DNA of 64,000 bases, from the NCBI GenBank assembly GCA_027382625.1, contig JAJKFJ010022171.1:1-64000 (forward strand). Reading direction: 5' to 3'. The translations under genes and the position numbers were made by a program. This DNA comes from Tetmemena sp. SeJ-2015 (lineage: Eukaryota > Ciliophora > Spirotrichea > Sporadotrichida > Oxytrichidae). The notes below the pieces were generated by a model, which made no database searches, had not been told where the DNA came from, and was given only the letters and a program-made list of their open reading frames with translations. Shown piece after piece: positions 33,201 to 45,145 of the stretch (the stretch's first letter is position 1; every line of letters begins with the position of its first letter).

Positions 33201-35910
33201 GATCTGTGATAAATAAAATTAAAGATGCTATCTTAATGATTTCACTTAAGAATATATAAATTGATAATATCTTTAATAAGTTGGAGTAAATCATTTATAG
33301 ATGATTAAATTTTATTTGGATTTAAAGAAGAATCAAGAAATAAAACTTCTTATAAAAGCAGCCTTTAAATTATTACCTTGTCTAATCCTTTCTTATAAAT
33401 ATGAAACTGCTGTTTGCTTATATCTATGCTTATTCATAAGTCCATCTGAGTATTTTTGAAGAATTTCATGATCTCAGGTATGTGAGAAACATTTTGAGTG
33501 AGATCTCTCTCCTTACTCTTACTCTGTTCTGCGATCTGTCTCTAATTAATTTTGAGCTTCTTATCTTTAAACCATTTATTTGCAGTCTATCTAACTTATT
33601 CCTAAGTTGCAAACCCACAAAAACTATAATCTATTTACTTGATTATTGAAAATGGTTATTTTAATCTGGGGCCCAATAAAACACTTTGTAGTTTTGATCG
33701 CTCATGAGCTATTACTCGAATTTTTGCGATAACTTATCATAGTGAAACTATAATTCTTCCCTACTCATTGGATTCTTCATATCTTAGTGTGCTACTGCTG
33801 TAGATCTTAATCTTGATGTTGATGATTCTGCAATCAATCTTTTCCCTTTTAACTATTGTTTCGAACCTTGAACCACTTGATATATAATCTATAAAATAAG
33901 ACTAAGTAAAAAAGTTTAACCACTGATGTTTGTAATTAAAGATAAAATTTCTTGAAATGTTTCGATTTCAGATTTATGCAAGTCTAAATTATACTTAGGC
34001 TGGCTCTACTTCCAAGGGATATGTCTAGGAGCACTAAGAGAATTATTTGATTGCTTGATCTAGTATTCTTTGAAAGCTCTTTGATGAATAGTGCTTCTCT
34101 AGGATAGCTGATTCACTCCATCATTCTATCCAATAGATTTTGAGTCGACCTAAGCTAATTTAAAAATATGGAAACATTTTTTTAAAGTTAGCTTTAGAAG
34201 TTCTTCTCTTGTGTTTGCTTTAAAAACTCTCTTATTTTAAGTGTAAGTTCTGCTTCTATCCTTCTTTTAATTGCTTGACTGCTCGTCTTATAATTACATA
34301 ATTCTCCGAGCTGTTCAGAATTGAAATCAAAGGTGAGCCTTTTCCTCTTAATAAGGATGTGTCATGCTGAATTTTTTATTAAACTCCTTTTGGTGATTTG
34401 CTTCTTGTCAATGAAGAACCATCTATGTTAATCCTCTCTATTCTTCTAATTTTTTGTTCTTCATTTCTCATGTACAAAATGTCAGATTTATTTTTTAAGC
34501 AATCATCGTAATTAAATTTGTTAAGGTAAGGAAGTATATTCTTCGCACCTAATGGTTTATAATTAAAAAAATTAGGCTACCTCGGAGTAACAAAGCTATC
34601 TAGTGCTTTAGACTTCTAGTCTGAAGAGTTTTCAATAGCAAAAATTTAGCGAGGTGGAAGTTCCTCCCTTGATTAAGCGAGGTCGGTAAGTTGCTCTAAC
34701 TTCTCATGAGCATATTTTGGAGCGGTGTCTTAACCTCTCCTCTCTTGAATAGCAAATATCCTTTCCCTTTTCCTGGAATTCTTGTTTGAGATGATCTTAG
34801 GCAAGATGTGCCTCTCAATTTAAGTGACTCTTTAATCTGTATAAGTTGGAGTAATCATTTGACTTTGGCTTACTCCTTCTTGATTGAACTCGGATATTCT
34901 CAAATCCATTTTTTTCTACAAAGGCTCATTGAACATTGTTAGGTTCTGGCTATCAATAATCACCTTGTGAGCCAATGAAGGTGCATTCTGTTCGGCCTAA
35001 ATATCATGAACCTCCAAACCATCCTGAGAATTATCTCTTTGCTCAGACTGTAACTTGCTAAGACTCTGCTATGGATTAGGATTTTGCTATTCCCTCTTTA
35101 AGTTCTTTTAATTATAGTTGGAATTTTAATTAAAATCGGTAATTGGTTAAAATAATAAATGGAGAGTTGCAAAATGGTGTTAGTTGAAATCGTAGATTCA
35201 GCCCCCGATCTGCAGCTTGTTCGATAGCTTTTAAAAATTAATATAAGTTTCTTCTTTAATCATCTTCGTAGCACCTCTCAGTAGCGAGATATGACTCACG
35301 CATTCTTCATCATCCTCTTCATCTTCTTCATTATAACTTGTGTCGCTTATAAATTTGTACTGAGCACTCCCACACAAAAGTTACAAGGATAAAAAGTTCT
35401 TAGAATTTGATGCTGAATCGAATGGTCTAATTATTATTCAAATTGGACACACCTCAACTGCCGCTGATTTATTCCATTTTAATTTAATTTCTAATTTAAT
35501 TCTCTTTTTTATTAAATTCTCAGCTATATCTCTATAGGACTAAGCTGATGAATCAATTTGTGAACTCATAACTCCATTTAAACTCTCCCTGATGTCCAGA
35601 TTAAAGCATAATAATTATTATTTTGCTCTTTCATTTCTTGCACATATTTTACTCTTTATTGCTTCCTCTCTGTATTTGACTGAATGGGATTGCTTTAATA
35701 AATCTGCTCCTCTTCTTTCTCGATCTATCTAGTTCTATTACTAGGATGTCTCACTACATACCACTTACAAAATATTAACATGACTTGCTTGCTGAATTTT
35801 GGGCCTAACCTGCATTTCTGAAATTTGAATTTGCCTTTCTTTATTGAAATTTGGAGGACTTCATCAAAGATTTTGCTAATGGTAGTATCTCTCCTTGTTG
35901 GTGCTTGCAT
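30207..35910 (-). CDS. Unknown Ser/Gln/Lys-rich protein with coiled-coil segments
   Basis: Not recognised. From 35910 (MQAPTRRDTTISKIFDEVLQ) the minus strand carries protein-like blocks: IEKEEEQIYQSNPIQSN, KYAHEKLEQLTDLAQSREEL, SFVTPRQPNFFNYKPLG, KIRRIERINIDGSSLTRSKS, TANKWFKDKKLKINQRQIAE, QEREEFQRFLEAKLDTT, TKFLNASKNVEDQYRVTAFF, NAHKLQEKVDHMRKALERQ and SIDDLLNQQQHPIFVNPAIR. The cleanest 3' end is RDKFYQKQLNTFTNSNLNRQ... with TGA 30207-30209. Many IES-type frame breaks are unresolved. The gene is interrupted by a noisy repeat (30419-31211) that is probably not real. Heptad-like stretches suggest a structural protein. Confidence 0.55.
30240..31390. repeat. Direct repeat with noisy middle, probable assembly artefact
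   Basis: 30240-30418 and 31212-31390 are almost identical. 30419-31211 aligns to about 31391-32310 but with small deletions every 10-20 bases, shrinking it by roughly 130 bp. The right-hand version encodes clean protein and the left-hand version does not. This looks like an uncorrected long-read overlap left in the assembly rather than a biological duplication. Confidence 0.7.
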
Positions 35911-36887
35911 TCCTATCTTTATCTTTTAAGATTTCTGCTTGCTTTCCATCATTTAATGTGATTAAGATTGCTATTAAATAAGACGACTCTATTCTTTCTT
36001 CTTCGTCTTCAATAAATACAGAATAAATTATTTTAAAGCAATGGACAAATTAGATTACACTAAGTGATTAGCTTCAAAGGAGTTTTAATGTATTTGAAGG
36101 TTTTTGTTTTAAGTGTTTCATTTTGATTTAAATGTTTCTATCCATTTTTGTACTATTCTGCTTACGTTTCATCTATGCTTCTATCGTTCAAATTATCGAT
36201 TTATTGGTTTTAATAGCCATAGAGGGAAGGCAGCTGAGATTATAATTTTTAAACTAAACAATAAGTTGTAGATGACTTCAGTTTTTATACTTGATGGAAA
36301 TCCGCCTTTCTTTATTTGAGGTTGCTGACAGCTTGCGACTTTCGCTTCATGAATCTATTCAAGATGTTTAAGCAGTTACCAAAAAAATTTCTTTCAAGTT
36401 TTTAAAAATTGAAGACTTTTTAAAAAAATTTTTTCATCATTAAAGCAATATACTACTTTATAAAGCACAATAATAATTCTAGTTTTAGAACAAGAAAACT
36501 CATTTTTATTGAAATACAAATATGCCACAGCAAACCATTTAATTTAAAAATTGAGTTTCATAAAAAAATTATTCTTATAATTAAAAAAATTAGTATATGG
36601 TCCTTATAATAAAGCATTATTTCTAGAAGCTACTTTAATAAATCTAATTATCTTTCATTTTCAGAACAACCTTTTTACTTAAGAATCTAAATAAATACTC
36701 TCTATTCATTTATTATTAATTTTAAATGTTTTTTGCTTAAAAATTGTAACTTTTAGGGGATTATTATTTATATCTTTAAAGAAAATATTATATTTTCTTC
36801 ATGATTGGGAGGTAAATTCTTATAAATAGAGGAGGAGACTTTGACTGATATAAAATTCTCAGATTGTTTAAAAATAGAAATAATAAG
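35911..36887. other. AT-rich intergenic region between divergent genes
   Basis: No convincing coding frame on either strand. Should contain promoters for the minus-strand gene ending upstream and the ArfGAP gene. No motif assigned. Confidence 0.4.
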
Positions 36888-37786
36888 ATGGAACAAAGAA
36901 ACTAGAATCCGAACTACAACTACGGTTCCCAATAGCAAAATTAAATGTATCCAGATCTGCCAAGCACCTAGAATCCTCAAGATTTTGAGCATGCACCTGT
37001 GGTCATTGGAGCTGATGGATAAGAAAACTTCTATCCAGAGGTAAATCAAGATAGTCTTATAAGGAGACTCCATATCAACAACCCAGAATTGAAACAATAG
37101 CTTGAGGCTAACTAAAACTAATAAGTTTCAAATCCACCCTTGCCCAACTCTATCCCACAAGTCCAGTTTGATTAGAAGGCAATAGCTAATCAACAATAAT
37201 TGAGATTCATGATAGAGAATTTGTATTATAGAGCAAAATGGATTTTAAATATTATAGACAGTGACCCTTTCAACTACTACTGCGTTGATTGCAAAGAGAG
37301 ACCGTCAAGTTATGCAAGCTTGAGCTATGGAATATTCATTTGCGACGTGTGTGCTGGAAAGCATCAAACTGAACTAGGCCCTGAAATCTCTTGCGTAATT
37401 CCTCTTTATGGAGTGCCTTGGGATGATTACATGGTCAAGTTCATTGCAATTAGTGTTATGGATGTTTAAATTATTCATGAGCCAAGGTGGCAATCGAACT
37501 TTCCACAACTTCATTACTCCATACAAAATCTAGGATAGAGTTCCAGGTTACAAATACACACATAGAGCCTGCGTTTACTACAAGAAAAAGCTTCGTGCAG
37601 TTGTTGATTGCTAACCTTTCACATACAAGCCTCCTTATTCGGAGGAATGGGCAGCTCAAGCCTCAGATATTGCTTCCAAAGTCTCATCAGGCATTGTTGA
37701 AGGAGGCAGTCTGGATCAAAGAGCAATACAATAAAAGTGGAATAGGAAGCAAAATAAAGGGCTTCTTTGGAGGTAGCTCTAGGTGA
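36888..37786 (+). CDS. ArfGAP-domain protein with atypical zinc-finger region
   Basis: Family acts on Arf GTPases at Golgi and endosomal membranes. From ATG 36888 (MEQRNQNPNYNYGSQQQNQM) an Asn/Gln-rich N-terminus of about 110 residues leads to the C4 zinc finger CVDCKERPSSYASLSYGIF then ICDVC (spacing C-X2-C-X16-C-X2-C). GKHQTELGPEISCVIPLYG follows, then after one IES VKFMSQGGNRTFHNFI and THRACVYYKKKLRAVVD, as in ArfGAPs. The canonical Arg of the '(I)HRxLG' motif is Gln here (KHQTELG), so GAP activity is doubtful. The C-terminus KIKGFFGGSSR is reached only by a 1-nt shift in an A-run near 37717, probably a sequence error. Ends TGA 37784-37786. Confidence 0.85.
37445..37478 (+). other. IES, 34 bp, pointer TTCAT (ArfGAP)
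   Basis: TTCAT at 37440-37444 and 37474-37478. The join gives DDYMVKFMSQGGNRTFHNF. Confidence 0.85.
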
Positions 37787-37995
37787 AATAAATTTAAACA
37801 CAATGAGCAAGTTTATAAGTCCTATAAGGGTTCTAATGAGTTACTCTTCGCACATGCTATCTATCTTTGGATATGTTTTTATCCAGGATTCATTCATTTA
37901 TTAGATCTTCCACTCGTGCTTAGGTAAAGACTAAAATATTAAAATGTTTAAGAAATCTAAAAAGGAAAGCTCATTATAGGAGGTTCATTCTAATG

Positions 37996-38878
37996 TCAAA
38001 AGTTGTAAACATCTCCAGGATTTATAACTTGGAAAAGTTCATGATAGGAGATTTATCCTCCATTTTCTAGCTTTTAATCTTCTCTAACTCCCATTAGTTT
38101 GAAAACTAAGCTGTCTGGAATATCATCCACACTATAAGATTGAGTTCCTATCTTTTACAAATAAGCTATGGCATCCTGATTCTAGTCATCTAATGTCCTA
38201 GATTTTTCTATCTTTAATCTCAAAACTATCGCTATCAATATATCGAAATGGATATTAGATTAAGGAAGTAGTTGTAATTTTTTGTCAATAAGTAAATGAA
38301 TACTTTTAGCTTGTCTACCACTTTTTCAAAACTCACATCGTCGTTTATCTCAGGGTTAACTAGTTGCCAGAATTCATCCATTCTGCTCTATCTATCCCAA
38401 TGGCTACAGTACAAATATCCAAGACAGAGCAATATTTCCACATTCTAAAAAATGAATTCTTATAGAACTTTTTTTTTAAAGAAAGATTTTGATTGTAGCA
38501 TCCTTGTTGGAAAATTTCATGGTTTTTTATTGTGAGGTATTCAAGTGAATGCTTGTCAGCAGACTCTCCAGTGGTCTCATCTTTGTCTTCATTTAACTTT
38601 TTGTATTCTAAATGGAGAGCAGGACATATCTCTTTGAACATTTATTCTTACAAGGGTGTGCCTTTGTAGGAGTATCTCTTTATCAGATAGACGAAGTCTT
38701 CGTAGTTACATTTAAAAAGTCCAACTTAACGCTCCTAAGCCATGAAATAAGTCTCCAACTCTGGGATCAAAGAACCTCCAGCAGCCCCATTTCCAGCTCC
38801 TCCAAATTCTGAGTCACCTTTCTTAGCGAAATTTAAAGCGCCATTAGCTCCTGCTTGGCCCTTGCGACCAGAAGTCAT
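37996..38878 (-). CDS. Unknown protein, Gly/Ala-rich N-terminus
   Basis: Starts MTSGRKGQAGANGALNFAKK at 38878. Continues FGGAGNGAAGGSLIPELETY, YEDFVYLIKRYSYKGTPL, KEICPALHLEYKKLNEDKDE, then after frame breaks RMDEFWQLVNPEINDDVSFE, VVDKLKVF, DDIPDSLVFKLMGVREDQKL and GGQISYHELFQVINPGDVYN before TGA 37996-37998. IESs near 38430-38510 and 38230-38300 were not fixed exactly. No domain recognised. The C-terminal part is EF-hand-like in feel but lacks a clear loop. Confidence 0.55.
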
Positions 38879-39872
38879 TTTGCAAATCGAAGCACAAGTT
38901 TTCATGTTTGAATTTCAAAAATAGAACAAATTATAATTTGGAAGCAATCAAATCTTGAAATCAGGACTTAAGGATAATGTAATTTAGGAGAGTGATTATA
39001 TTTTAATTGTATTGGATAATTTTAGGAAATGAAGTGGCAGTTATAATAAAGAGCAATCTAAATGGCATATGGATGGCATTGATGCGCAATGAAAATATCT
39101 TCTTTGAAGACATGTCAAGAGTGTTAATAACCTTATGGCTTTAGATGAATATAGAACTTTCTTTATGAGCATAGTTTATAGATATAAGTTAATAAAGCTG
39201 GTATTTGCATGATTTAATTGACATAGCTGAGAAGTTAAGGTCACAAATTAATATTTTTAACTACTTTCATAGATTTTTAAAATTTTAAATCTTAACATAC
39301 ATAATTTTAACTTAACGAAGACTTGATTACAATTTGTAAATATTCTATAAGACAATCTAAAACTCAATAGGTAATAGGTAATAGAAATAATATATATATT
39401 TTAGAATATCATTAACTTTTATGAAATGCTTAATGGGAATTAATTTGAAAAGTTCAAATTAATAAATTAAGAATTAAGGTGAGAGAAAGACTTGCGATCA
39501 AGATATTTCTCCTGTTAGTTGACCCATAAACATTTACCGAGAGTGTGCTTTATAATCTCCCGTGATAAAAATTAATTTTATTTTATGTATATTTTGAAGA
39601 AGAGATTTTATCAAAAAGCAAAAAGAGTTTCCTGACTTTTTTGGTTTTTTCAGTTTTCGAAGTCTTAAGCCAGTTTAACTGGTTGCGGGAAGGGAACCTA
39701 TTCGGGATTCCTAACCCGTTCCATTAAAAATGAAAATGTTTGATTAAACTTCTAAACTAACTCAAAATTAGGGTGGAGAGAATATCCTTCGAGATGTATC
39801 TTCCATTTATGATATTTCCAATTTACTTCTGGCATCTATTTTGTGCGATGAGCATAAATAACAATTTACAAA
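38879..39872. other. Intergenic region with a short GC-rich island
   Basis: Mostly AT-rich and non-coding. At about 39660-39722 there is a GC-richer stretch with the palindrome CCAGTTTAACTGG and GGGAA/TTCC motifs. It is not a tRNA that I can fold, and its role is unknown. Confidence 0.35.
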
Positions 39873-41169
39873 GTAAGTCTTTTCTAGAGTGTTCATAGTA
39901 AGATAGGATGGGTCAATATTGACTGTGATATTTGTAATAATTTGCACCTACGTAATGACTTTGGGAACTCAAGAATCTAACATGTTCAATTACACATTCA
40001 CAGTTGCGAAGCTAATCACTCTTTCACTTATAATCATAGTGGCCTTCACCTACTTTGACTCTTAGAACTTCGAACCCTTCTTTTTAGAAGAAAAGGGTGG
40101 CATTATGGGAACTGCTTTGGGTGGAGCCTTAGTATTTTTCGCTTATTTAGGATTTGATTTTATCACTACTCTAGCCCAAGAAGCAAAGCATCCCCGCAGA
40201 GACATGCCAATTTCAATCTAGTCATGCCTAATCATTTGTACTCTTGTTTATTGCCTCATGTCGATTGGATTATGTGGAATGACTCAAGTTCACTTACTTA
40301 ATCCCGACACAGCTATGGCAGAGGCTTTCAACGTGGTTGGAAATAAATGGATGTCTTTCATTATCTACTTATCTGGCTTTTTCGGAATTTCAGCTTGCGC
40401 TTTTACCCAATTGATGGTAATACTACCTCTTCTTACCACCTCTAATTTATTTTTTTGTAGAGCTAACCTCGAATCCTGAAGTCTTACGCAGATGACGGTC
40501 TTTTCTTTAAAATATTTGGAGAGATGGATAAAAAAGCTTAACTTCCCATAAAGGGCTCGATATACATTTGCGTGATAGTGAGCTTAATTTGCTTCTTCCT
40601 AAATCTAGAGGAGATGAGTAAAGTAATATCCCTAGGAAACCTTCTATCTTACTCATTGGTCAATCTATCAGCAATGTCCTAAGGTAAAGAGATAGTGGAG
40701 ATAGAGGCAACTTTAACAGAAAAGAAAATGAGTTTTTTGCTTGGTCATACTTGGTTTCAGCCTTTTTACTTGCACTATCAGTTTCTAAGGGGTGGAATAT
40801 ATACCTCACTTACACATTCTTAAATAAATAAATTGAGATTAAAAATATTAACACTTAATATTCTTAATAATGACTTTGATTTTTCTAATTTGCTTGCTTT
40901 TGCAAATTCAACCCAACGAGCCATAACATACTTTCAGATGCCCTTGGATACCACTATAAATGTAATAAAAAATTAATGTCTATAATTGTTTATCTAATTT
41001 TCTTTTAATAATTCCTTGTGTGGGAATATTAGGAAACTTCTTTTTATGTGCCTAGATGGATATGACAACGTGGATATATTTAGGGATATTCAATGTATTT
41101 GGCCTTAGTTTTTATATTTTGTATGGTTTCAAAAATAGCAAACTCGCTAAAAACGAAATAGTAGATTGA
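39873..41169 (+). CDS. Cationic amino acid transporter, C-terminal MDS block (scrambled gene)
   Basis: C-terminal half of an APC-superfamily transporter of the CAT (SLC7) type. After pointer GTAAGTCTTTTCT (39873-39885) and a 19-bp IES it reads DGSILTVIFVIICTYVMTLG, ESNMFNYTFTVAKLITLSLI, GGALVFFAYLGFDFITTLAQ, EAKHPRRDMPISI (the CAT signature), FGISACAFTQLM, QPRILKSYADDGLFFKIFGE, ISLGNLLSYSLVNLSA and the last helices PCVGILGNFFLC and TWIYLGIFNVFGLSFYILYG, with TGA 41167-41169. The N-terminal half is 14.5 kb downstream, at 55677-56393, and ends with the same 13-bp pointer. Confidence 0.85.
39888..39906 (+). other. IES, 19 bp, pointer TAG (transporter)
   Basis: TAG at 39885-39887 and 39904-39906. 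Needed to bring the frame after the long-range join into DGSILTVIFVIICTYV. Confidence 0.5.
40417..40460 (+). other. Intron, 44 nt (transporter)
   Basis: GTAATA...TTTGTAG between ACAFTQLM and SQPRILKSYA, phase 0. Confidence 0.75.
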
Positions 41170-41207
41170 TTTTAAATTAAAGCGTATCAAAATACATTCA
41201 TTCATCC

Positions 41208-41869
41208 TCTTTGATGATGATTTATAGAAATCATGTAGTAAGAGAGAAAGCAGAAGCTAAAGATCTAACTGCTGAATCCTATAGTGGAGCCATTATGGTC
41301 TAGTTCCATACCCAAGGAAATAATGTATATCATTTATTTTTAAATAAGCTTTGAGAAAGAAAGAGAAAACTCGTTGAGCAAAGTAGATCCAAGGAGCAGT
41401 TTAAATATGAGGAAAGATAATCCTTAGAACCAAAAATTTATAGACACTTATTTTAAGCTGAACGGTATTGCTTATAGAACAAATGATCATAGTGGAAAAT
41501 AGAGCTCACAAAATACTATAGTACCGTGAAACTTGGCGCAATAATTAGGCACTGGCTCGAGTAACTTTCTATTAAGGAAAGTTCAGCTCAGACTCCAAAA
41601 TAAAGCAAATCACAAATCTGGGAACCTCCAAAAATAAAAGTATGATCATATAAAAAGCACAGAATAAGAAGCTATCAATCTAGAGAGCTCCCGTGGAAGT
41701 ATTAAAATTCAACACTCATCATAGTAAGATTTCTTAACTAGCAAAGAAAAAATTCCTCATTGGAAAAGTTCTATCAATAATTTTAGAAATAAATTTAAAT
41801 ATATCAGTAAAGAAGAAAACTCCAGGCATGTTTAGATCTTGTAACCTGTAAATCCTTATGTAAATATGA
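41208..41869 (+). CDS. Possible cytosolic tail of the transporter, or small separate gene
   Basis: Protein-like polar sequence: IYRNHVVREKAEAKDLTAES, FEKEREN...SSLNMRKDNPQNQ, KLNGIAYRTNDHSGKQSS, RETWRNNQALARVTFYQGKF and SIQRAPVEVLKFNTHHSK, ending at TGA 41867-41869. CAT proteins end in a cytosolic tail, and IESs between 41160 and 41210 could remove the TGA at 41167. A separate gene cannot be excluded. Confidence 0.4.
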
Positions 41870-42457
41870 GGTAATCTTAGTAAATATTCCGTACTTACGA
41901 CAATAATGAACAAAACAGACACCAAGAACCTCTCAAATTAGACATTATCTCAGGTGATTACGATTTTTTATATTGCAATTCTAAATTTTTAAAAGTAATT
42001 TTTATTAAAGAATTTGATTAGAATTTTTAATCATTCATAACCCTGAATAAAAATACTAAAGTGTATAAGTTGTTTTTAGATATAAATTTTCATGTTTAAA
42101 TTTACTCTTTTAATGTGCTTTATAGATAAGAATTTGATAGAAAATAGAAGATATTAGAAAGCGAAATAAATAGGAGGTAAAGCTGTGGCATTTCAGGTTT
42201 CAGATCTCTGTATATAATATCCTTCTTGTGTAAAGCTATTAGTTAACGCTTAATTATTAAAATTTAAGAGGGATCATAATTAATTAAAAAAGTTCTTTAA
42301 AACCAGCCCTACGCTATATTATAAAATATTTAATTTATAGAATAGCACGGAAAAGAAAAAGCCTAAGACCCTAATTTGATAGAATCTAATTTAATGAATT
42401 TGCATATAGTAATTTTAAGTTTTATCTAAAAGAAACGGTTCAATAATTTTAAGCAAT
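41870..42457. other. AT-rich intergenic region
   Basis: No coding frame recognised. Confidence 0.4.
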
Positions 42458-44772
42458 ATGAGGAGAAGTCAGTATATGAGAGATTCTTAAAACAGCTTCA
42501 ATGTTAACAGGCATTTATTTCGAGAGTACGAATATGGGCTAAATAAAACAGATAGCATCGGCTAGGGGCTCTAGAGTTCTATAATGAGTATGAACACTAG
42601 CTTTGTGAATTATTTGGAGCCTAAAGTCCATAAGAAGTGTATCTTTAAAGTGTTTTTTTTTGTAAGTAGCAATTCTAGAAAAATTAAAGCCCTTCATCAG
42701 AGTTGGAAGACAAGGCTGAGTTGGATCCTTGGGCGAGTAACTCCCCTCTTATTAAATCGCAAAAGCTGCTCAATGCAAAGAAAAGAAGGAAACAGGACTA
42801 AGCCACTCAAGTTTAAGACAACAAGAATTGGAAGAACATAACCAAGAAAGATATCAATTTCTAAGAAGGGAGCATAAACAAAAGTCAAAAGACTTTGGGA
42901 TTTGCTCGAAGAGGATCCTAACTGCAAATCAATCAATAAGAGAACCTTATAAGAGACCAAGATTAGGGATAATTTATGAAAAAGTCATTAAATATCAAAG
43001 AGGATTCTCCACTTATAAGAGATTATAAATCACCCAAGGTAATCTCTACTCTAAAGAAAATTATTCAACTTTATTTAAGCTTTATGATTTTAATTTATTA
43101 TTCTTAAAATAATCATAAAAATGGAATTTAAAATTTTGGACTCAAAGGAGATCTTTATTTTCTAATTTTTTTAGATTAAATTGAAGAAGTCATTTAATAT
43201 TTTTTTTTAGAGAAAATTGTGTCTAAGAAATCGTTAATATCTTCTCTCTAAGATTTGGAAATAAACTCTTAAAAAGTTGTAGAGACCCTTCAATCGCAGC
43301 TACCTCCTAGAAGATTAGGCGCTATTCAGTAATTATTATTTTCAGCTGCCGACAAGATATTAGCAATTCAATAAATACCTATAACCAGAAAAGGAGGCTT
43401 ATAAGCAAAGGGGTGGTAAGCTAGAAATATTCCAAAACAAAATGCTAAATAGTAATTATGATGAGAAACTTCAAAAGTTTTAGGATGATAATGTCAAAAC
43501 TAAGACTCACTTCTACTAAAACTCATTTAAGAATTCGCAACTACAGTAGCAGTAAAAAAGTAGACAGAAATACAGTAAGCAATATTATGATTGTTATATG
43601 CTTAAATTTATTTCAATCTTCATCTGTCAATAAGATGGAAAGATAGGCTATCTCATAAATTGAGAACAGCTAATTCGTAGGCGAGCTGATTTTGTCTACT
43701 TCTCAACAGAAAAATCTTCATTCACAGCCTGAGTTAGATCCTTTCAACATCAGTACGCAAACTTATACGTAAAACTTCAGTTATCTTGCTAACCCCATAA
43801 TCAAGCAACCTTTTATACCGCATACATCATTTAAAGTCTTTAGGACTATCTAGAATTTGAATTATCAATGAGAGATCTCTCCTAAAGTTTTAGCAAATCT
43901 AAACTAGAGAAGCGCACCAATTTCTTAGCAGATTAGTTGAAAACTTCAGAGAATTTTTCAAGGTTTAGTAATTCTAAAGTGAAAAGTTCTTCACTCTCAA
44001 AAAATGCTGCTCTTGCAAAAGCTTATGACACTCTCTATTTGAACTTAGAGCATTCGTTTTAAGGTCAGACTCAACTTCCACATATTGATACTACTTCAAC
44101 CATGAACTATCTGAATTTCAAAAACATGATGCTTTTGGAAGAAAATTCCCAAGGCTCTGATTCTAACATGGGAGGAAACGAATAGGGTAGTTAAGACAGA
44201 GAAAGAAGAACTACTTAACTTACGGTATCACCCAGGGTTTTGAGAAAATCCAAGTACTAACAAGATGATGAAGTAGACGAGATAAGCTTTAATGACGCAA
44301 AAAAGGCTTTGACATAAGAGTAAATTAGTTAAGCAAACGACCAAAGCTAAATGAGGAGGACCAGAAATCAGATATCGCAGATGCACATTAAAAGTTTATA
44401 CCTCACTAATCAAATGTAGTTGTTGCTAAATATATATTGATTTATATCAAGCATCATCCTTCAATAACAACTCGAACTAATCATCATCTTAAAATACTCA
44501 CACGTTTTTGCCCAAAATAGAAATGGCAAAACACAATTAAACTGCTAACAGATTTAAATATATGGTTTATTCAGCTTTGTATAAAATCAGGATTTCAAGA
44601 TTCAAGTCAGACAAAAGGATTAAAGCGAAGAGAAGAATTTGAAGAATAGAAACATAATAAATAACAGATCTAAAACATCGTCAAACTAGAACTTAAATAA
44701 TTATAAAAAGGAGAATAAAAAAAATTGTTTTACAATTAAGTGCTACTAAGTTTTTTCTTAAATGTTTTATGA
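42458..44772 (+). CDS. Unknown Gln/Ser/Asn-rich protein with C-terminal coil
   Basis: Not recognised. Starts MRRSQYMRDSQNSFNVNRHL at 42458. Blocks include ELDPWASNSPLIKSQKLLNA, TKKDINFQEGSINKSQKTLG, SLISSLQDLEINSQKVVETL, QPELDPFNISTQTYTQNFSY, NAALAKAYDTLYLNLEHSFQ, DEVDEISFNDAKKALTQEQI and a Lys/Glu/Gln coil (LKRREEFEEQKHNKQQIQNI), ending near TGA 44770-44772. Frame changes near 42650, 43060-43200, 43440, 43870, 43960, 44430 and 44600 indicate IESs or short introns (for example GTAATC at about 43040). It lies inside the interval between the two transporter halves. Confidence 0.5.
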
Positions 44773-45145
44773 ACTTCTCAATCAAGATAAAGTAAAAGAT
44801 TATAAAAGAAAAGAAACTAGAGACGGCTAATGATCCTAACCCTTTGATTATTTAAGAAAATTGATTTGAAATTTTAATTTATAATAACTTCCTAAACTAT
44901 TATTCGAGATATGTATTCGAGATATAATGATTTCTATAAAGTATTATATCCAGAGTCTTACAGCTTGGAGGCAGATACTTGGAAGAAAAATTATTCACCT
45001 TAATTTTATCACCCATTTAATGAGATATCCTGAATCAATAATTTTACATCAAAATCATTTTCATAGCGTTTTATTAAGTCTAAATTCTATAAACAATACT
45101 ATTCTCATTCTTGATTTCCCTTGAAGAAAATATTTGGGCTAAAAT

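Noticed and set aside
36768..37097. 109-codon minus-strand ORF
   Set aside because: Antisense to the Asn/Gln-rich N-terminus of the ArfGAP gene and its upstream AT-rich DNA.
42458..44772. Assignment of this gene to a known family
   Set aside because: Only low-complexity Gln/Ser/Asn sequence and generic coil are visible; any name would be invented.
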